From assembly GCF_000004195.4 (NCBI RefSeq), contig NC_030683.2:50047358-50111357 (forward strand): a DNA stretch of 64,000 nucleotides. The letters run 5' to 3'. The DNA comes from Xenopus tropicalis (Eukaryota > Chordata > Amphibia > Anura > Pipidae). Positions within the stretch are counted from its first letter, which is position 1; each line of letters begins with the position of its first letter. The notes beneath the pieces are model-generated. The model was not told the DNA's origin, made no database searches, and saw only the letters and a program-made list of their open reading frames with translations. The position numbers were made by a program, and so were the translations under genes. Shown piece after piece: positions 45,621 to 57,678 of this stretch.

Positions 45621-48600
45621 CTGTTTTCATGTGCTTTTATACTGGCAAGGATTCGCACCATGCACAGTATACACAGAGTGCAGACTCAAGGGTATATATA
45701 TAGTAAATAATAGTAAATTAAAAAAAAGTAAATGTAAGTCTCCAAGCAGTTCCATGACTATAAAAAACCACAAGATGGAAGGCTGAATGCTTTAATACAG
45801 GTCATGGAACTCCAAAGTGACTTACAATATCCTTATATTTTACAACAGGGGGTACATTATATATTATAATTCACAAGTTTCAGTGAGTCAAGGGACCTTT
45901 TACCTTTTAAAACAGATGGGGCAATAACTCCATAACTAATCAAATTTGCTTTCTTAAAATATACCAAATAGTTAGATTTTCTAAAATGAATTCCTAGAGG
46001 TTAATCGGGTAAAAAGAACTGACTATACATAAATCCATTGGTAGACTTCTCCCTTAAAGAATAAATATACTTGAAGCCAATTTATCAAATTAACTTTTAG
46101 GAATCTAGCTTTAAAAATCCAAGAAATCATTCCGTTTTGAGAAGTCTTTAACAAAATATGGGGTAGAATATAGAAAATGGTAATGGTGCACCTAATTACT
46201 TAAACCATGAAATCACAATTTCAATTAAAACTGCACATGTGCATTTTATTCACTGTTATTGCCATTTATTCGTCAATCTGTCATTGTTGTCTGTGGTGGC
46301 AATTGCAAGCTTGAGCTGTTTCAGACATTATGCTGAATAAGTAAATGTTCAGAAAACTTAATCACCATAAATATTGACAGCAAAAATATTACGACTGTAG
46401 GAAGCATTTTTGCTGCAATAGCATATAAATAAATTTATGTTCCTAATTCAATACAATAAGCTATTAACCTGCAAAAACTCTATGTCAGGAATTCAGGGTC
46501 AGGCAATATTTATAATGAAAGCCTATCAACACAAACACTATACATGAATACATAAGAAAGCAAATATATATATATACTATACATAAGAAAACAACAAAAG
46601 TCATATTTGGTTATTGTGTTTTAAACAACATTTATTTTACAAACAAATCAAGGGTTAAAATGGCAGGAAGAACATGTTGGAACATGAAGGAGGCTTAACA
46701 ATCAGAAAAGGGGCAAGGTAAGCTCCATAAGGCAGAGCCCTATATACCTCGTATTTGTTATATTTTTATATGTAATCTTTACGATGACTTATGTCCACTC
46801 TTCTATTGTACAAGCCCAATATGTAAGCGATATATATGTGCTAATAATAAAGTGTTAATAAGGTCAGGGGTATCCAAAGAAATCAGGTGAGGAAACTGGG
46901 AAAGCACAACAGACATAACAGAACAGAAACAATAGAATAATAATTACCGAGTCTGACATATATTCAAATTCTTTAAAAATCTACTAATGCTCCTTAAGTA
47001 AAAAAAAATGTTTTCCCACTTGATGGGATCTATTTTTCTAAAAACTTCACACTATTCTTATAAATTTTTATAAATAGGTCTCTGTCTGTATAGAGAATCT
47101 TTTGCTGTTAATAGCAACGGATTTGGAATACTTTTTCTCACCACATTTATCAGCTCACTGAACACAGGCCATTCGTGATTTATTTTTTTCTTATATTTTT
47201 ACTGTAATACCTTTTCCTGAAAAAAGCCAAAAAATAATGCACCCTTTTGATGGATTAATTAATAACAGAATAACTAATGTATATATAGCAAACAAGCTGA
47301 AGTTGTGCTCAACACTAAATTTAAACAATAAGGTCCTCTGCACCTACCCAATGCCAGATTTACAATTTTGCCGCAGAGAGGCCATCCCCATTTTTTATTT
47401 TACAAAGGGACTGAGTTTTACCTGCAACTTCAAGGTTAAAACTCCCAAATAGTTGCAAAATTTGGACAAACAATGCCTGTTTTGTTTAAAGGGGAGGGCA
47501 TATCTTGGTAGCTTAATGCACAGAATTGTCTTAATGTCCTATATATATTGATAATGGGTGAGTGCAGATGATTGGAGAAAATGTTATGTGCATACTCAGA
47601 ATATCATACTTACGGTCACTATTAGGAATCATGGTGGTCCATACTACCAAGTTAGCAGTGCCCTACCCCCAGGGGGGGTACGTGGGTCCCTGAAAGGGGG
47701 ACTCTGCCAAAAAATAGATTTATTTTTTTTTTAAATGGCCTATCCATGCAAGAACATGCCCTTGATCCACCCAGTTATACCCCACTATGAAAAACCTTTT
47801 CCCCCGCACCACCTAAACCCCAACCCAACTCACTTCCTACAAGCTCTGCCCCTTCTGCCCCACAAATTACACTTTTACATCTCTTGGGGCCCCCTCTGCC
47901 ACGTGACCCCTGAAAACACTTCTGTACACTCCTGTACCTCCCTGATGACAGCCCTGATCTTACTTATACTATCAAAAGTGCACAAAATCAATTTGCTCTT
48001 CTGAATTGAAATGTTGCAGTATGTTTTTTAGAAATTATTTCATCCTTATCTTGTTTCTCCCTTTCTAGATATGTTAACAAATAAAGAGTGACTGTCCGGG
48101 AAAGGGTCTGCAACTGCTCTAAAGTACTTAAACATTGTATCATTATTTAATTCTCTAGCAGAAAAGAGTTTATTGACCGCTTGTCTCTGTGTGTCTGGAT
48201 AGAGGATGATTACCGCTCTGTACATTTCTTTACAGGTCTTTTGGGAGAAAGAGAAAGTAAATGCGAAAGTGACTGTGAAGGGATAGATTAAAATATATAT
48301 ATTTGAACTGCCGCAGAATTTAGACAACCACAGAAAGATGGAGCATAATAAAAGTGCACCACAATTACTGTAAATGTTGGCAATCTTTTGTGTCTTTTTT
48401 GTAGTAATATAGACAATATTTACAGAATGACTAGTGGCCAAATATTAGATAGCACTACTATGTTTCTCATGCATTATTCAGTGGGTCTGATAGTGATTTT
48501 TCACATATGGCCCATAAGAGGAAAAACAACTATGTAGACTGTACTGATGCAGGGATCCTTAAAAGTTCATGGCCTGCTATGCTGCAATAGTTTATATACC

Positions 48601-48640
48601 CACCCATTTGTAAGGAGTGTGAAAATATCTATATTATAGC
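45621..48640. other. Intron tract without gene
   Basis: It contains a second copy of the dispersed repeat described at 2990-3240 (47640-47960) and short TA runs. The ORF at 48046-48441 (minus, 131 codons) has no domain, signal or splice support. Confidence 0.4.
47640..47960. repeat. Diverged dispersed repeat, copy 2
   Basis: Matches the order of phrases at 2990-3240, including ttagcagtgccct, ccacaaattacacttttaca, ccctctgcca and tgatgacagccct. It is in the same orientation. Confidence 0.4.
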
Positions 48641-48644
48641 TATT

Positions 48645-49230
48645 GTAGTTTCTGCTTCACCAGGTGACGCCACCAGGTGCTGCTGTTGGAAAGGGGAATA
48701 CCCCGGGAGAAGCGTTATAAGGGGGAGTACAATGATCCGCTTCCTCTTTGGTTAAGGAGGAGAACAAGTGCATGACCCAATAGGTTAGATTTGTGGAACT
48801 TACTGTACTCTATTAGAGTTAGTGGTAGGTTAATGAGATGAGCAGCTGAGGCTCCAATGAGGCGATAGGAAGGGACCAGTTTCCCAGCTAGACAACCAGT
48901 GGAAGAGGAACTAGGTTAAGTAGGGATTAGTGTGCCTGGAACAGAAGGCTGACCCTTGTGCTGAAAGTCTGTATGAAGGGAAGTAAGAAGCAGGGGAGTA
49001 GCCATCAGTAGGGGGGCCCAGTGGCCTGGGATTCCTTATGCTGGATCTGTTGTTCGTTGGGGAATTTGGTGGAGACAGTTACTTGAGAAGTTGTGCTAGA
49101 AATTGTAAATTGTGCAAAAAGTGTTAGTTATTAGTAAATTAGTTGGCACAATTTTTTCAAGCGTGTGGGCGGATTGTCAGCCTGTACTTTTGACAATCTG
49201 CCTCGTCGGGCCTTACTCTTAGCTTTACCC
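48645..49230. mobile_element. Possible degraded LTR
   Basis: GC-richer than its surroundings, beginning near tgtagtttctgcttcaccag with caggtgacgcc and caggtgctgctg phrases that I associate with Xenopus Gypsy LTRs. Termini and target duplication are not visible. Confidence 0.28.
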
Positions 49231-52089
49231 TTAAGGAAGTCAGTAATGCACAATTCAGATTTGTAAAGTAATAGCTGTCTAACAAATAATATGATGCTGG
49301 GCAAATTTGTATTATTAGTTTAGCAAATTGTCATTCAATTTACAGTGTTTATTATATTCTCAAAACTGCTGAATCAGACTATGAGTACAAGCACAATAAA
49401 TACAGAGGGGTTAACTGCTCCTCTGTCCCTTAATGTTGACATATAGTCAATAATAATTACCATATACTGTTAAGTGGCTGAATATGCAGTTATAATAAAT
49501 GCAGATAGATTTACATGTATATTGAAATACACCTCCCTATTCCTACTGTGCTGACAAAAACAGACAAACCATTTTGAAAATAATGCCTTTTGCTGATGGG
49601 ATCCACCACATTTATCGTGGCTCGTGAGAAACCTTTTACACTGATAAAGACACGAAAGTGTCTTTATTCTAGTCTCAAGTGATGTCCATATGCCCTTGAA
49701 ACACTTCTAATTAAAAAATCTTCAGAGATGTTATTGTATTACCCCTTTAGATATTTATTTATTGCTTCTCCTTGTGGGTGATTTTTACTCAAGGTGGAGA
49801 AAAATATTTAGGACACCCTACCTCAAATTCAAGACACAACCCCCCAAAAAGACTTACCTTTTCCATCATTTTATTATTTAGGAAAATAATTTATATAGTT
49901 CATAATAAGAGAAACATAGCTTCAGATGCAACGGAGTACAAAACAAAACTATTAATATATGTGTATGTACTTTGTTAAATTTATTGTGTGTAGGTATACA
50001 CAACTTAATCAAGTTCCAGACAAATTGTAACATTGATGCCCGAAAGTGCAGAATATTGGGCAAAATTATTTCTTGCAGTTTTGTCACTAGCAATCGTAAA
50101 CAGAGAATTACATGGTTAAATAAAACAGGAATGTACAAATGGTGCTCAACACAATAGTTGTTATTTATTAATAGGAAGGGAAATTGTAAAAACCTGTGCA
50201 ATGCACAATTAAAGTATAGTTGCGGCCTCTGCACTCAGTTTCTAAAGGCAGAAACCTGTGGATACCCTCATGAATACAAAACTACCTGCATTTAGCAGCA
50301 CTGTACTTATGATGGGGGGGTCATGTAGGTGCTCCACCCCCTATTTCCTCACTTGCACTTCATTTAGACATACAAAATAGGATGCGGCAGAGTTGCAGCC
50401 TGGGTCCTCTGTGTCCCAATGGCAGGCAGTAAGGACAGGGCTGACCTGCATCCTTTCCGTTGCAATCTGCACCTTTCGCTGGCACTTCTCCCTTCAGTTA
50501 TGGTAAATAAGCCCTGATGTCTTACTTGACCTTTTGTACCCTTACAATCCTTTTTACTTCATCAATGTACTTATTTAATGTATATTATATATACACTGTT
50601 CTAAAAGCTATTACAGGTATTTTCCTTCTTTTCTTTTCATTCTTCCATATACCTTGTACTATATTTTCAACCTAATTTGTATTAAAAGCAGTGTGACTTG
50701 TCCTAATTATCCTTTGTTTTTTTATACTTTTATAACTTTTTTTAAGTTAATCTATCAGTATGAGGATCATAAGCAGGTGTTCTGCTCTAACCCAAACATA
50801 TTAAGTATGGTCAATATAGCCCCTCATTCTGCAACAGAATTAAGTTTCACCAGTATTGACCTATTCCCATGACCTTCCAGGGGCTCACTATGGCAGCTTT
50901 CTTAAGCCATAACCATCAAGACTTATTTGTTCTCTCTCCTTCCTCTATGATTGTTGTTGCTCCAGAAGTCCTATTGACCTATACGCTAGGAATATCTCTT
51001 ATTCAGCTTGCTACATAATGTAAAACATGTTTCAGACATCATTGATATTTTAATGCAAACAGATAAACTGTACATTCCCTTGATGCATCAATGCACATTT
51101 TAAAGGCAATTGTCACTATTATAATGAACTTCCCTCCTTTGAATGTTTCATAAATGTAAGTAAACTTAATAGGTTAATTTGATTTAAAATATTTTTCTTG
51201 TTTGTACATTCAATAATTTGTGAATGCTTCAAACTTTTTTCTGTCTGCAAACAACAAACTCATGCCTTGAGTCACTGACAGATTTCACCTGCTTTAATTG
51301 GCTGATTCCAGAAGAGTCAGGAATGTATTATTAACAAAATGGCTGATATTTCTACAGTAGGAAATCTGGATGTGTGCCAGTAAACCAGGGGTCACTATAG
51401 TCCTCTAAAGGTCCCTTTAAAAGTTTAGTGAGGACAAAGTAGAAAGCTGAATTAGGCCCCAATATCAGTGGGCCCTAGGCATATGCCCCTATGCCCCTTT
51501 TGCCCTTTTATTAAAGTGAGCCTGATTATGTAAATTATATCAGTAGTAATGCAGATGTTTAGGGAACTTTCATGTCTTTTATTATTTATATAATATATAT
51601 TAGGGTCATTTACAACCTCAAGTGTGTAAAACCCCATTCATGAAAGATACTGCACTCTTTGCGCTTCTGTATAGGTGCATGTGGCACCAGTCCTCCTTGC
51701 CAGTCCTTCTTGCCAATCTGAATTAAGCAGTGCTGTCCCTATTGCTGCAGGGGATCCCTGGAATTACTGCCACCTGAGGAACAGGTAGTAATTCCCAGGT
51801 TCCATCAATGTCCTGCATCAATACGCACAGCACACTCAAATCTTAAGAATCTAGCGCACCTGTCACTGAACACCAAAAATGACACCAATTGCAGCTGATT
51901 TGCAATGAAGTGCACATGCAATTGCATTCATCTTGATGCCTTGCCTACAATTGCATCAGATCTAATGAACCCTGGAGATTGAAATGACACTAAAATTCTG
52001 GGGAAATAACACTGCATTATGGAAGAAAATGGCAATTTAATTAAATAATTTAAATGTTATCAAATTATTTTTGTATCCATAATAGTAAA
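49231..52089. other. Intron tract with diverged repeats, no gene
   Basis: 50220-50320 shares acacctgtg/catgaatac/ctacctgcattt phrases with 22540-22650. 51640-52030 is the second copy of the repeat at 37020-37366. No exon was found. Confidence 0.4.
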
Positions 52090-52736
52090 ACAGAACCATG
52101 TATTAACTAAGATATAATTAATCCCTATTGAAGGCATAACAATCCTATTGGTTTAATTAATGTTCAAATTAATTTTTGTAGACTTAGGGGCAGATTTATC
52201 AAAGTACGATTTTCGTACCTTTAAAAAGCACGATACAAAAAAAATGTATTAAATAAGATTTTTTTGTATTGTGCTTTTTAAAGTACAAAGATTCGTATAT
52301 CGAAATACGAAAAAATCGTATCTTATCGTATAATGTCCGAAAAGTACAATTTTTTCGTATCTGAACAATCGTAAAATGCAGGAAAACCTTTCTGACTTTG
52401 ATCCTTCTGTGCATGATTTTGGAAGCCTCCCATAGGGCTCAATGGCACTCTGCAGCTCCAACCTGGCCCAAGGAAAGTCACGATACCGAAGCTTGAATGA
52501 ATCCGAAACTTTTGTACTCGGCGCAACAAGACGATTTTGGCGCGCTTTTTGTCACAAAGTACGAAAAAGTTGCAGAAAATACACAGAAGTTGTAACCTTT
52601 AAAAAAAATCAGATTTTTTGTATTTGGACCAGTCGTACTTTGATGAATGTGCCCCTTAAAGTATAGTGATACAAATTCCAAAAAGATCCCTTATCCCAGG
52701 TCCCAAGAATTCTGGATAATAGATCCCATACCTATA
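52090..52736. mobile_element. Palindromic MITE with GGTATGGGATC ends, copy 4, interrupted
   Basis: The left piece (taatccctattgaaggc, tggtttaattaatgttc) and the right piece (ggtcccaagaattctgg, atagatcccatacctat) match copy 1 in order. The Harbinger-type element 52187-52655 sits between them. The outer left terminus is eroded. Confidence 0.7.
52187..52655. mobile_element. Harbinger-type MITE nested in 52090-52736
   Basis: ggggcagatttatcaaagta to tactttgatgaatgtgcccc, flanked by TTA (52184-52186, 52656-52658). Same terminal family as 13331-13878. The interior has acgaaaa/ttcgtat palindromic phrases; its ORFs are by-products. Confidence 0.85.
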
Positions 52737-54087
52737 ATATTTTTCCTTGTGTTATACTATTATTATTACTGCTTCCCCTTTAATATATATAACTATAAAG
52801 TAGTTCTTTTGGGGAAGGCCTTTTAGACATAGAATGGGCACTGCTAAAAGGGTTAAAATGCTAACTGGATTAGGACATTGTGTGAAAAAGAATAATGTGC
52901 CATAAATGTCAGATAATGATTTTCTCTTATAGAAGAAAGCATTGTATTCAATTGATAATCTAAAAGTAAATTTCAGTCATGAACATTACATTATGCATTG
53001 CCATGGGTAAAGCACAACTGCCACAATGGACATAAAGAAGCTTCTAGAACTCTGGAATATGGACATGAAACAGAATGAATTAAAAGAAAGCACAGTAATC
53101 CATTAATGGGAGCACTAAAGGGAATACTTGCTGTTATTAAAATAACAAAGGTGCTGGAAAGCACTCTGATTAATCCTGGATCCATTCTCCCTGTAATAAT
53201 GACCATTGCACTTTAATGTAAAGTACAGCATCTTAAAAGCATGTTGCCCTTATATGACACAAATCCTATAGCATGGGTGAGACTTAGATTACCTAAGACT
53301 ACCAGTAATAGGTTAACTCTTATTACAGTAATGACAAACAGTGTTAGTTTGCAGATATTCTTTAATGTCTGGCTGCAGCTGCATGCAGAAAATGTTGAAA
53401 CATAATGTACTGAAATATCACAGAAGGCCAATGGAACCACTAAAAACTTAGATCAACAGTAAAAATGTGTAGAAGTAAGTGTATTTGCTATTTCTACGGG
53501 CCCAATACAATTATATAACCTGCCTTAAATGGCCAGGAACACTACAACTTCCTGCTGTTTTTTGTTAGCCCTATGATATGTTTTTGTAAAGGTACCCCAA
53601 AATGTTTTAAAAATTCTTGGAGATATCCACCCCAGGACCTGAATTTTCCAAAGAGGAACTACACCCAAACACAGGTTAATTTTTTTTTTGAAAAGTAAAC
53701 ATAATTTTAAGCAACTTTGCATGATACATCAATTAAAAAATAGGCAGCGTTTTCATGATTTTTAAAAAAATATTTTTATTTTTTTTGTAAATACCAGAAA
53801 TAACAAACAGCATTAGTATTATCTTATACATTATCTCCATTAAGGGATATTGACATTCTTTTCAGGAGAACCACACAGAATATATGGACATTAGAAGTGC
53901 AGGGACCACAATACTGACAACATCAGCTGAAAAACTGACATTGTAAAATTAAATAAAGAAATGGTTAACTGTAACAATGTGCATGGCTCATTAATACATG
54001 TAAAATGTATATGGTGTTCAGTGAAGTACAATGGAGAACAATCACATAATGAGTTGATAAATATTGTAAAGTTACAAGTTATAGGGA

Positions 54088-54361
54088 TCAGACAGAAGTT
54101 AAACCTCTATATACAATCCATGGATCCCATGTTTTTCTAAAGGTATCAAATCTGTAAATGGCAAAACTGGTGAGCCGCTCCATAATTAAGAAATTGTCTA
54201 ATTTAGTTTTGACCTGTTGGATGTGGAGTAAAGGCATTTTTCAGGCCTTTGTCATAGATTGTTTGGCCACAGAAAAGATATATTTGACTAGCACCCGTGA
54301 ATATTTATTTCCTCCTGTAATTCTCCTGTGAAGCAATGCTTCCACCAGGCCTGTGGTAGAT
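54088..54361 (-). pseudogene. L1/Tx1 ORF2 C-terminal remnant
   Basis: Downstream of the CR1 insertion the frame resumes with KTKLDNFLIMERLTSF and TFRKTWDPWIVYRG before TGA 54088-54090. The KTWDPW motif is the C-terminal signature also seen at 37384-37494, which ties the two sides of the CR1 fragment to the same LINE. Confidence 0.75.
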
Positions 54362-55200
54362 GACACCCACTGCCATTCTAGCTCACAGGCTCATAAAAGG
54401 CAACTAAATTAGACTGGCAAGATCTGTTACGCATAAACAGTTGCTGGCACAAACTTATAGTCTTGTAATTTGCAATGTATTCAGGTATCCTATCCCTTAT
54501 TTCCCCTTCCAAAAGCTTTCCAACTACGGATGTCAGACTAACAGGCCTATAGTTTTCAGGCTGAGAATGGGATCCTTTTTTAAATAACGGCACCACATTA
54601 GCAATTCTCCAGTCTCTCTGTACCATGCCAGACCTCAATGAATCTTGAAATATTAAGTGAAGAGGCTTGGCAATCACAGCGCTAAGCTTGTTTAATACCA
54701 TGGGATAAATACCATCCGGTCCTGGACCTTTCTTTTGAATTTCCTCCCGAGTGACCCATGCATCAGTAGTTATATTACTAAAATTGGGTCTATTAAAAGA
54801 GAAGCCTTGATTAGCTGGCTAGTTCAAAATGTCTTCTTTTTCCCTGTTATCATCAACCAACTGACCCCGCTGTTAAAATAAGGGTCCCACCCCTTCTTGC
54901 TTCATTTTTTACATATTTAAAAAATAATTTTGTATTCCTTTTTCTCCTAGCTGCAATACTCCTTTTTATCTCTATTTTAGCTTGCCTGATAGCTTTTTTG
55001 CATGCTTTATTTGCATCATTGTACTTGATGAAAGTTTCTGCTGTCCCAGCTAACTTGAATGCTTTAAAAGCATGTTTTTTCTTACCAACCTCGACACTAA
55101 CACTTTACACTTTTATTCAACCATAAAGGTTTTCCTTTGCAATGCCTTTCTCAACAGAGTATTGTTCAAGCTGAGTCCAAAGTGGGGAGATTTCAGTAGT
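54362..55200 (-). mobile_element. CR1-like LINE fragment inserted in the L1/Tx1 element
   Basis: Minus-strand reading shows KLFFKYVKNEARRG at about 54900, GPGPDGIYP at about 54710-54730, and in 54378-54701 RDWRIANVVPLFKKGS, PENYRPVSLTSVVGKLLE: the N-terminal reverse transcriptase and upstream linker of CR1/L2-clade LINEs. Both ends are internal to the CR1 element, so it is not a simple 5' truncation; the borders at about 54362 and 55200 are approximate and no target duplication was seen. Confidence 0.8.
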
Positions 55201-55201
55201 G

Positions 55202-56518
55202 TGCCAATTTGACTATTTGGGCTACTTAAGCCGCAATATAGTACTCTGAAAAGTCTGGAATGCCAAGACCTCCTGTATATCTGCTGCAGTAGGTGATGCT
55301 AGCTTTTAGCCTGGAACATTTACCATTCCAGACAAACTTTAAGCACTGGGATTGAAATTTGGGGAAAGTGCTAGCTGGTGGACTAACAGGAAGTGTGCAA
55401 AATAAATAGAGAAAATGGGGTAAAATAGTCATTTTTAGTATGTGAACTCTAACCAACCATAATATTCAAGTGTCCCAGGAATTAAAGTATTGTTTTTTTT
55501 TTAGAAAAAACCCACAGTAATTAGGTTGGAATAGGCTACTGTATTCGGGAGTAGTCTGTAACCCTAGATATTTTAAACTTATTTTTAAACTGCCATTGAC
55601 ATTTAAAATTTATTTCAAGAAGTTTCTGGACGTGGGGTGGAAGATTAGTGTTTAGGGCTTCAGATTTTTTAGAATTAATGTGCAAGCCAAAGATATGGCT
55701 GAAATCTGTAAGCAATTTATATAAATTAGGACATGGGTTTAGTAATAAACAACATTAAGTCATCTGCATAAAACATACATTTAGAATGAACTCCCAACCT
55801 TAAGTCTACGGTATATATTTTAACATTTTGTCTTATATGTATTGCCAGAGGTTTGATAATTAAGGAAAAAAAGTAGAAGGGAGAGGGGTCACCCATGTCT
55901 AGTACGATGTTTAATTTAAAACATTTCTAATAAGAAACCAAGATCACATACATGTGCACTAAGGGTGTGGTAAAGGGCTTGTATAACATTAACACATATG
56001 GAAGGGAATTGAAATTTCTGAATAATCTGTACCAGGTACTGCCAGGACACAGAATCAATGGCCTTTTCTAGGTTCAACAATAATACCATGGAAGGAACAC
56101 CATTCCTCTTAGCAAAATTAATCAGTTTTATAATTCGCCGAATGTTTTCAGTAACCTCCCTATGTGGAATAAATCCAGTTTGGTCCTTGTGAATCAAGCT
56201 GTACATAAATGTATTTATTCTTAAGGCAAAGATTCTAGCTAGTAATTTCAGATCTATATTTAAAACAGATATATGGTGAAACTTTTTACATTGAGTTCTG
56301 TCTTTATTGGGCTTGAGAATTACAGCAATATGTCTGGAGTCCGGAGGAAGTATTAATGCAAATAGCCTATAATACTTTGCGGTGAACCCATCTGGCCCAG
56401 GTGATTTTGTGAGTTTGAGTCCCTTGATCACTTCCAGAGTTTTCTCAATGTCAGTGGGTTTAGATATTGCCTCTTTCTGCCTTTGGGTAAGAGTCAAATA
56501 AAATGTAACAGTAGTCAA
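55202..56518 (-). pseudogene. L1/Tx1 ORF2 reverse transcriptase remnant
   Basis: The long open part 55916-56518 carries KSPGPDGFTAKYYR, the ISVLNIDLKLLARIFALRI block, DQTGFIPHRE and NLEKAIDSVSW, all classic L1-clade reverse transcriptase motifs. After frame breaks, the catalytic FYADDLMLF motif is visible at about 55753-55773 (YADD at 55759-55770). The thumb and later region 55226-55456 has TILPHFLYLFCTLPV and GGLGIPDFSEYYIAA, followed by a TAA in place of a likely CAA at 55226-55228. The endonuclease is absent. All of it is antisense to hgsnat. Confidence 0.85.
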
Positions 56519-57032
56519 CTGTTCTCAGCCTGCCTCCAGCCTGCATCCTCCAAATCCCAGAATTCCCTGCACACGTCATGTCAATATGGAATGCATTGTG
56601 GGTTATGTAGTTCCTGCATGCTGTCTGTAAGCTGTGGAAAAGTTGTTACAATTTGCAACATCAGTGTTTTAGTCCCTCCTTCCCTGCCAGGATTTCAAAT
56701 GATGCAGAAAGAGAACTGTTTTGCAGCTGGAAGTCATTTAAGAGCTGGCTCATGTAGTATTGGTGACCAAGGCAATACTATGTGGCCAATCACCCTGCCT
56801 GTGCACAACTTTCATTAAGAGCTCTTTATTGTAAATACTTGTACCTTTATTGCACACTTTTATTATATTTAATATTTGGGTTTTTTTGGGGTTTTTTTTG
56901 TCTATGTAAAGTTGGGAGGAACACGGGTCAAAAAAAAATTTCATTACAGTAATGATGCTTCATTGTTATTTGTATATGACAATAAACTTGAAACTAAACT
57001 AAACTGAAACCTTAGTGAGTCAGGCCAGAAAT
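56519..57032. other. Repeat-derived tract left of the TTAA MITE
   Basis: It contains cagaattccctgc/gcattgtgggttatgtag phrases, common in Xenopus repeats, and a LINE-like tail (gacaataaacttgaaact) near 56980. No coding sequence was recognised. Confidence 0.35.
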
Positions 57033-57678
57033 TTAAAGGGAACCTGCCACCCAGACATAAAAAGCAGTATAATTAGTCCTTTTTTAAATTAAACATGCAA
57101 CCAAAATTCTTTTTTTTTATAAAAACATCCACAACTGTTTTAAAGGGATTTAAAAATCTTAGCTGTCAATAATAGGTGGCAGGGCAGACAATTAGTGATG
57201 AGCGAATCTGTCCCTGTGGTGAAAAATTCGTGAAACGCATTTGTCGCATGATTTTTTTGTCGTCCACGTTATTTTCGCAAGCACATCCATTTTTGGCGCG
57301 ATTGCACCTAATTTGACGTGAGTGCGACTTTTTTGACACGCGACTCATTTTTCTTCAGGGAATTTTCACTGAAGTTTCGTGAAACAATTCGCCAATGGTG
57401 AAATGTGGAAATCACAATACTACAGCATTCAGCACTTTCTAGACATTGTTGCCCTCCTCTTAATTCCCCTCCCTCCTCACAGTCTATTATTGTGTATCCT
57501 GCGCATCTGTATGGGGATAAGGTGCCCCATTCTGTTGCATACACAAGATGTTGTGATAAAACAAAAATTACAAACAAGATTGAAATAATTCACATATTGT
57601 AAGTAAAATTTATTTTGCTCGACTAAAACATTAGAAAAGAATTTAGAATTATTTCATAGGGTGACAGATCCTCCTTAA
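57033..57678. mobile_element. TTAA-flanked MITE (T2-like), interrupted by a hAT MITE
   Basis: TTAAAGGGAACCTGCCACCC at 57033 is mirrored by gggtgacagatcctccttaa ending at 57678. The interior has a hAT element from 57193, which must be younger. Confidence 0.78.
57193..57412. mobile_element. hAT MITE, TGATGAGC family, right end lost, nested
   Basis: It starts TAGTGATGAGCGAATCTGTC and contains gtgaaacaattcgccaatgg and gaaatgtggaaat near the right, where the final catcacta terminus is missing. Confidence 0.75.

Larger units (their letters stand above)
53756..56518 (-). mobile_element. L1/Tx1-like LINE, 5'-truncated and split by a CR1 fragment
   Basis: Read on the minus strand: reverse transcriptase from 56518, further ORF2 parts to about 55200, a foreign CR1 segment (about 55200-54362), then the ORF2 C terminus (QVKTKLDNFLIMERL...TFRKTWDPWI) ending at TGA 54088-54090, and an untranslated region with an A-rich tail at about 53790-53756. 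The 5' part is missing beyond 56518. Several frameshifts and stops show it is dead. Confidence 0.85.

Noticed and set aside
48046..48441. 131-codon minus-strand ORF with some hydrophobic stretches
   Set aside because: Intronic, no acceptor or donor in suitable phase and no recognisable family.
52442..52681. Overlapping ORFs on both strands at 52199-52681
   Set aside because: They are inside the Harbinger MITE 52187-52655 and reflect its palindromic structure.
57308..57602. Three overlapping ORFs near 57400
   Set aside because: They cover the hAT MITE end and repeat sequence of the enclosing TTAA element, with no protein features.
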